Source: an uncultured Fibrobacterota bacterium (GTDB taxonomy: Bacteria; Fibrobacterota; Chitinivibrionia; Chitinivibrionales; Chitinispirillaceae). From it: a stretch of DNA of 9,479 bases. Made by a program: the position numbers and the translations under genes. Each line of letters opens with the position of its first letter. Position 1 is the first letter of the stretch. The notes below the pieces were generated by a model. The model did not search any database, was not told where the DNA came from, and saw nothing but the letters and a program-made list of their open reading frames with translations. Shown piece after piece: positions 5,730-9,479 of this stretch. The stretch is from contig CAISVC010000706.1 in NCBI GenBank assembly GCA_903888815.1, forward strand, positions 1-9,479, written 5' to 3'.

Positions 5730-8700
5730 TTATCTCATATACAATCTTTTTGTAACCATTGCCTCATCGGTTTGTACTTTTACGATGTAGATCCCTTTCA
5801 CAAGCCGGCTGTTTTTTTGAGTCACACCATAGATCCAGCTTTGTTTTGCGCCACCCTTGGAATCAGACGCAGCTACAGGTGAAAGCGCTATCCGTTTCCC
5901 TGATAGTTCAAACAGATTCACTATTGGCGCTGTTTTCCGGGTGGTTTGCAGCGTCAGCACGATACCGCCCTTATAGGAACTGATCTCTGCATTCCGGATC
6001 GCATTACCATTGTTCCGGGAAATGATTGAGACCGTTTTTCCCATGGTCACCGTCAAATTATCTCCGGCAGAAATTGTTACATCATTCGCAAAAACTATAT
6101 GAACATTTCCATCGGTCGTGCCGAATACAGCGGTAACATTCTGAAGGGTTCCGTTGCGTCTTACCTCTGCGTTTTTATCTACGACAAGCGAATCGAGGTA
6201 CACATCAAGCTGTTTCAGCGTAAGTGTCCCTGATTTCAGGGCAAGGGTATCCCATTGATTGTCTGAAGTACGTGTCTGGGAGAATGTCCCGTATCCCTCG
6301 GAACCGATGAAAAAAGATGTGTGGCCCGCAGGTTTAAACACAGGATGGAACCCCATGGCCTTGCCCGGGCCGTCGAACGTGTACCCTTGACAGGCAGGAA
6401 TTGCCGACCAGGCCGCCAGAGCGCGGAAGTAGTAATATCCCCACTCTATTTCCATGAACGGATCGCCACCAGGGGTCATCCACCAGTCGTTACGCGCTAC
6501 GCCGTTGTACCGATCGCGGCACGCCTTGAATACCGTAAATCCCTCGGTGAGCAGCCCGGCCTGGATCATCGCGCACGCGGCAGCATATTCGAAACCGGTC
6601 ATGCATTCGGGGAAGTACCCTATCGGGTTGGCGGGACGGGTAGTGCCGCTCGGCCAGGAGCACATGATCAGACCTTCGTCATTGGCGGAGACGAAATGGC
6701 GCCAGCCCTGAAAATCATAACCGACAAAATTAGTATGGAAATTGTTCCGGTATAAACTCTGCAATGCAGTTCTTACATGATTCATGGGATAAAACCACCC
6801 AAGGCCCAAGATGTTCGACCAGTATTGGCCGAGAAGCTGGTCAATTTCGCAGCCGTTTCCGTACTGGGCGTCCGTAGCGGCATTGTCGGGAATGTGTATG
6901 TAATATCCCCGCGTACTATTGAAGAGGATATTGTCCTGATTGGTTGATCCTGCTGTCCGGATTCTTCCGCATCGCGAAGCAAATGCGGTATCGCCCTCTA
7001 TAGTGGCCATTTTCTGAGCGGCAGCCAAAGCCGCCAGACACAGCGATCCATGCCAGGTACTGCTTCCATTAATATTCCCATCAAGGGTGTTCCATTGCGA
7101 ACCCGACAGAATACCGTCTTCATTGCTGTCCCACGTGGTAATGGCATAGGTCATTGCCGTTTTAGTTCTCGGCCACATCTGGGTCAGCCAGGCGCTGCCA
7201 TCGACGCTGTGCAGGTATTCACGGTAAACGCTGAGTATCTCCCCGCACTGACCATCGAGCGACGGCCAGAGCTCCCCGGTTGTGCTTCTGGTGTTGATCC
7301 CGCCGTTTGTCTGGTACTGGTATGCAAAAACACCCTGCCGTATGGTGCGGGCCACATCGGGAAAAAGATAGGCATGACCCTGGGCATATTGGACGACATG
7401 CGTGCAGTTGCCGTCCTGGTGCGTGTCATTCCGCCACCCTTCATTCACGCCTATGAAGCCGTCTCTGTTCCAGAACACCGTCGGCGAACGAAGTATTGCA
7501 ACGTTATCCGCCGCTCCGTCGAGCATCCAGTACGGAAGGTTCGACGTATAAAATGTCGTATTGAAAAGTCTTGTCTTTTGCGAAAGATCGGCAAGATTCA
7601 GATTCAGGTACCGGGCAACATCCAGTGCGCTTGTCCACCAGGTTGCGTATTTCGGGCCTGTTGGGTTCGGCCCCCAGTTCGTCTGCCGGTTCGGGAAATA
7701 CCAGGTCAGCACGAAGGTTATTGTCTTTTTCTCCCCAGGCGCCAGCGTCGATGCCACGGACAGCGCTCCCTGAATGGTCTGACCCGCTGCCGTAGGACCG
7801 GTACTGTCGACTCCGGTCAATGACCCGTCAGCGCTGAAATCCGCCAGCAGCGCGTCCAGCGTGCTCCACGACGAGGTCGCGGTGACCGAAGCGTTCTGCT
7901 GGTAGGCCATGAGCGCCAGGTCCCCGAAGTACCGCTGGGTGGCTGCAATCCCGGACCGCAGGTGGAGAATCGTTGAGCCGTTTTCCCTGAGTACACTGTT
8001 GATGTTCGAACCGTATCCCGTGAGCACGCCGGTGCCGATACAGTTCAACTGAGCGCCGAGGAGGCTGACCGACGCGCCCTGTGTCCCCGTGTTCTCAACG
8101 GTAAAGCTATAAACGGCGCACGGAATAGCCGAATTCTTCGAATCAAGAGGTATCAGCGGATTGAAAACCTCAAGCGACACTTTGACCGGCAGCTCTACGA
8201 ATGTCGAACTGCCGGACGGGGACGCCGTGACGTTATCAAATTCCGAAGTGCCATAGGCACCGAGTCCGTATTTCCCCGTCGAATAATCAGGATCGTTGTA
8301 ATCAATGGTCGGCGTCGTGGCTCCGTTGAAATAAACCTTTATATTGGTACCCGAGGTCACAATCTTCACGTGATACCAGGTATTCATTGCATTTGTCATC
8401 GTGACCAGACTCAGTGATACATAAGGGAATTTGTAAAGCTTGATGTCTCCCGGTTCCACCGCCAGCGCATACCCTACGCTGCCGTCGCTGCTGCTCCTGA
8501 ATCTGACGATGGAGGAACCGGAGATCAGTCTGACGTCTGCTTCCAGCGTGAAATCAGTGCCTGTTTCGCTTCTCATAAGCCATACGTCGGTACCTACTCC
8601 GCGGGCTAAAGTACCGGTGTTCGTCCACTGCCCGCTTACCGAGGTCCAGCCGTTGAGATCGCCGTCATTAAAGTTGTCACTGAAGCTATCGCTGAAACTT

Positions 8701-9158
8701 ATTCCGGCAGTATCGTCACTAAAATCATACCATCCGAAAGGATATGCCGCCCGAAAGGTCAGACCAGCTATTTTCTGCCAGTTTCCCTGGCTTACCGTCT
8801 GCAAAACCTTGACAACCGCGGCTGATGTGCCTGTCTGCGCGCGTATACCGAAAAAACTGTTCGTCACAGTCCGCATGGGATAAACGCCCCATTCCCCCCA
8901 TATCCACCAGCCGTTATCACGGGTCGCGCTGCCGTTCATTCTTATAGTTCCAGCGCCGATGCCGCCAATGGGAATTTGTACCGCTGCGAGGGAATCGTTT
9001 CTGTAGATGCGCGGGGTGCCGTGATCGAACAACCCCTGGGCAAAACCTTCGCCGAAGCCTATCGTTCCAGAAAGAAAAAACGCAACAAGACCTGTTATAC
9101 CGGCACCCCTCCGGCGGCGGCCATGAAACATTCGAAGCATGGAGATAAAATTATTCAT
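5730..9158 (-). CDS. Secreted GH116-family glycosidase with nested beta-sandwich domain
   Basis: This 1142-residue protein has a long basic n-region (R-R-R-R at 14-17), a hydrophobic core at 21-34 and likely signal cleavage near Ala40. The GBA2-type N-terminal domain starts with P-I-G-G-I-G-A-G-T-I at 63-72 and resumes at about 319 (E-L-P-V-K-V-S-L-E) after a nested domain at 152-318. The catalytic (alpha/alpha) domain spans about 531-925, with G-N-C-T-H-V-V-Q-Y-A-Q near 583-593, D-G-Q-C-G near 635-639, N-T-L-D-G at 690-694, P-E-C-M-T-G-F-E-Y at 850-858 and M-E-I-E-W-G-Y-Y-Y at 902-910. Compared by eye with human GBA2, Glu573 (N-E-G) matches the nucleophile and Asp693 the acid/base. Family enzymes are retaining beta-glucosidases/glucosylceramidases; the substrate here is unknown. 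A beta-rich domain (926-1065) and a sorting tail follow. An AGGAGG site fixes the start. Confidence 0.9.
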   Translation of the reverse strand: MNNFISMLRMFHGRRRRGAGITGLVAFFLSGTIGFGEGFAQGLFDHGTPRIYRNDSLAAVQIPIGGIGAGTIRMNGSATRDNGWWIWGEWGVYPMRTVTNSFFGIRAQTGTSAAVVKVLQTVSQGNWQKIAGLTFRAAYPFGWYDFSDDTAGISFSDSFSDNFNDGDLNGWTSVSGQWTNTGTLARGVGTDVWLMRSETGTDFTLEADVRLISGSSIVRFRSSSDGSVGYALAVEPGDIKLYKFPYVSLSLVTMTNAMNTWYHVKIVTSGTNIKVYFNGATTPTIDYNDPDYSTGKYGLGAYGTSEFDNVTASPSGSSTFVELPVKVSLEVFNPLIPLDSKNSAIPCAVYSFTVENTGTQGASVSLLGAQLNCIGTGVLTGYGSNINSVLRENGSTILHLRSGIAATQRYFGDLALMAYQQNASVTATSSWSTLDALLADFSADGSLTGVDSTGPTAAGQTIQGALSVASTLAPGEKKTITFVLTWYFPNRQTNWGPNPTGPKYATWWTSALDVARYLNLNLADLSQKTRLFNTTFYTSNLPYWMLDGAADNVAILRSPTVFWNRDGFIGVNEGWRNDTHQDGNCTHVVQYAQGHAYLFPDVARTIRQGVFAYQYQTNGGINTRSTTGELWPSLDGQCGEILSVYREYLHSVDGSAWLTQMWPRTKTAMTYAITTWDSNEDGILSGSQWNTLDGNINGSSTWHGSLCLAALAAAQKMATIEGDTAFASRCGRIRTAGSTNQDNILFNSTRGYYIHIPDNAATDAQYGNGCEIDQLLGQYWSNILGLGWFYPMNHVRTALQSLYRNNFHTNFVGYDFQGWRHFVSANDEGLIMCSWPSGTTRPANPIGYFPECMTGFEYAAACAMIQAGLLTEGFTVFKACRDRYNGVARNDWWMTPGGDPFMEIEWGYYYFRALAAWSAIPACQGYTFDGPGKAMGFHPVFKPAGHTSFFIGSEGYGTFSQTRTSDNQWDTLALKSGTLTLKQLDVYLDSLVVDKNAEVRRNGTLQNVTAVFGTTDGNVHIVFANDVTISAGDNLTVTMGKTVSIISRNNGNAIRNAEISSYKGGIVLTLQTTRKTAPIVNLFELSGKRIALSPVAASDSKGGAKQSWIYGVTQKNSRLVKGIYIVKVQTDEAMVTKRLYMR
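5733..5939 (-). other. Probable T9SS C-terminal sorting domain, GH116 protein
   Basis: This covers residues 1074-1142. The sequence shows I-V-N-L-F-E-L-S-G-K-R-I, a variable middle, then L-V-K-G-I-Y-I-V-K-V and a basic end (V-T-K-R-L-Y-M-R). This is the pattern of type A sorting domains, and it is analogous to the tail of the neighbouring GxGYxYP protein. The two tails differ clearly in sequence, so they are not a recent duplication. Confidence 0.72.
8205..8705 (-). other. Nested concanavalin/LamG-like domain inside the GH116 N-domain
   Basis: Residues 152-318 interrupt the GBA2-type N-terminal domain between Y-D-F-S-D-D-T-A and E-L-P-V-K-V-S-L-E, which would normally be nearly adjacent. The insert has the look of a laminin-G/DUF1080/CBM66-type beta-sandwich: N-F-N-D-G-D-L-N-G-W at 162-171, then T-D-F-T-L-E-A-D-V-R at 201-210, V-G-Y-A-L-A-V near 228-234, N-T-W-Y-H-V-K-I-V at 259-267, I-K-V-Y-F-N-G at 273-279 and E-F-D-N-V at 306-310. 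Such modules often bind carbohydrate; that role here is inferred. Confidence 0.78.
8664..8699 (-). repeat. Three tandem 12-base units at the nested-domain border
   Basis: On the minus strand three 12-base units encode SFSD, SFSD and NFND (residues 154-165). The first two differ at three bases, and the third is more diverged. They sit exactly at the N-terminal edge of the nested beta-sandwich domain. AGTGAC within unit two (8676-8681) is repeated in the host domain at 8715-8720, where it encodes Ser-Asp of Y-D-F-S-D-D. Confidence 0.7.
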
Positions 9159-9165
9159 ACAGGTT

Positions 9166-9171
9166 CCTCCT
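9166..9171 (-). promoter_or_regulatory. Consensus Shine-Dalgarno of the GH116 gene
   Basis: AGGAGG on the minus strand lies seven bases before the ATG at 9156-9158. It selects this start over the in-frame Met codons at residues 7 and 10, and therefore includes the long basic n-region in the signal peptide. Confidence 0.85.
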
Positions 9172-9344
9172 GTTTCTCTGAAACAGCTGTTTTATCCGGG
9201 TTCTGCCGGCTGAGAGGAAATTTGATTTTTCAGGGGCGTTCGGGCGTATACTATAAGCCATATTTTAGCGGTGTTTTACGCCTTCTTTCCTCCGTTAATT
9301 ATACTCCGGATATTACTAAGGAATATATCCTTTTCGGCGAGTAA

Positions 9345-9361
9345 ATGTCAAAAATGTCAAA
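9345..9361. repeat. Direct repeat ATGTCAAA, period 9
   Basis: ATGTCAAA occurs at 9345-9352 and 9354-9361 with one base between. The pair lies in the 290-base divergent region, 27 bases upstream of the -35 of the rightward promoter candidate, where an activator or repressor could bind. No regulator is known for it, and A-rich context makes a chance origin possible. Confidence 0.5.
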
Positions 9362-9387
9362 TCCGGAAATACGGGCCGCGGTTTGTA

Positions 9388-9416
9388 TTGCACGCAACGC
9401 ATATTAATGGTAGAAT
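9388..9416 (+). promoter_or_regulatory. Sigma-70-like promoter with extended -10
   Basis: TTGCAC at 9388-9393 and TAGAAT at 9411-9416 are separated by 17 bases, and TG at 9408-9409 gives an extended -10 (TGGTAGAAT). The -35 is poor after the TTG, but the -10 matches five of six consensus bases. Transcription would begin near 9423 and leave a leader of about 26 bases before the ATG at 9449. Confidence 0.5.
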
Positions 9417-9429
9417 AAGTCAGTTACTC

Positions 9430-9446
9430 TTTCTTTCGGGAAGAAA
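9430..9446 (+). other. AT-rich hairpin in the leader of the last gene
   Basis: TTTCTT (9430-9435) can pair with AAGAAA (9441-9446) around a TCGGG loop. The hairpin covers the weak ribosome binding site GGGAAG at 9438-9443, just before ATG 9449. With six mostly A-U pairs it would be weak, so an effect on translation is only a possibility. Confidence 0.3.
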
Positions 9447-9448
9447 CA

Positions 9449-9479
9449 ATGCCGGTACCCCCATCAAACGGCACAACCG
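9449..9479 (+). CDS. Partial unidentified gene, N-terminus only
   Basis: An ATG at 9449 opens ten codons, MPVPPSNGTT, before the window ends. Support comes from context: a promoter candidate at 9388-9416 with the right spacing and a weak ribosome binding site GGGAAG five bases upstream. The polar, proline-containing N-terminus is not a signal peptide and matches no family I can name. It is divergent from the GH116 gene; with so few codons it could also be spurious. Confidence 0.4.
   Translation, partial: MPVPPSNGTT

Noticed and set aside
7050..7823. 257-codon open frame on the plus strand
   Set aside because: It is antisense to the conserved GH116 catalytic domain, has a composition typical of reverse-strand shadows, and shows no recognisable motif.
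9072..9118. Tat signal (RRRR) on the GH116 protein
   Set aside because: The arginines are not in the S/T-R-R-x-F-L-K context, and the following segment looks like an ordinary Sec signal peptide.
9298..9303. Perfect TATAAT on the minus strand as the GH116 promoter
   Set aside because: At 16-18 base spacing the -35 candidates are TATTCC, ATATTC and TATATT, none like TTGACA, and the leader would be about 130 bases. It remains possible but unsupported.

Overview
The window reads as chromosomal DNA from a Gram-negative bacterium of the Fibrobacterota/FCB type. This is inferred from two secreted proteins that both end in what look like type IX secretion (T9SS) C-terminal sorting domains, and from a GxGYxYP-family protein beside a GH116 enzyme, a gene content typical of polysaccharide degraders. 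No 16S or other marker gene is present, so the lineage is a guess. No tRNA, rRNA, CRISPR array, insertion sequence, phage gene or defence system was seen.

Layout from left to right. (1) Positions 1-51, minus strand: the first 17 codons of a gene resembling the PIN-domain start of a PhoH-like ATPase, cut by the window edge. (2) Positions 144-2180, minus strand: a two-gene operon of a sodium:solute symporter (441-2180) and a 70-residue two-helix membrane protein (213-425), 15 bases apart, closed by a clear Rho-independent terminator (144-176). (3) Positions 2181-2346: an AT-rich divergent intergenic region containing a three-copy octamer repeat. (4) Positions 2347-3737, plus strand: hisH and hisF, overlapping by 7 bases, encoding the two subunits of imidazole glycerol phosphate synthase. 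(5) Positions 3809-5638, plus strand: a secreted GxGYxYP protein with a C-terminal sorting tail. (6) Positions 5730-9158, minus strand and convergent: a 1142-residue secreted GH116-family glycosidase with a second beta-sandwich domain nested inside its N-terminal domain, plus a sorting tail. (7) Positions 9159-9479: a regulatory region with a good promoter candidate and the first ten codons of an unidentified plus-strand gene.

Functionally the window holds three unrelated blocks: solute uptake, histidine/purine-linked metabolism, and extracellular carbohydrate processing. The last block is the most interesting. Two proteins apparently destined for the cell surface by the same route lie tail to tail. 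The large one carries a nested lectin-like module whose N-terminal border consists of tandem 12-base repeats that share a short homology with the host domain. I found no convincing evidence of a wholly new system; the nested architecture is the strongest lead.
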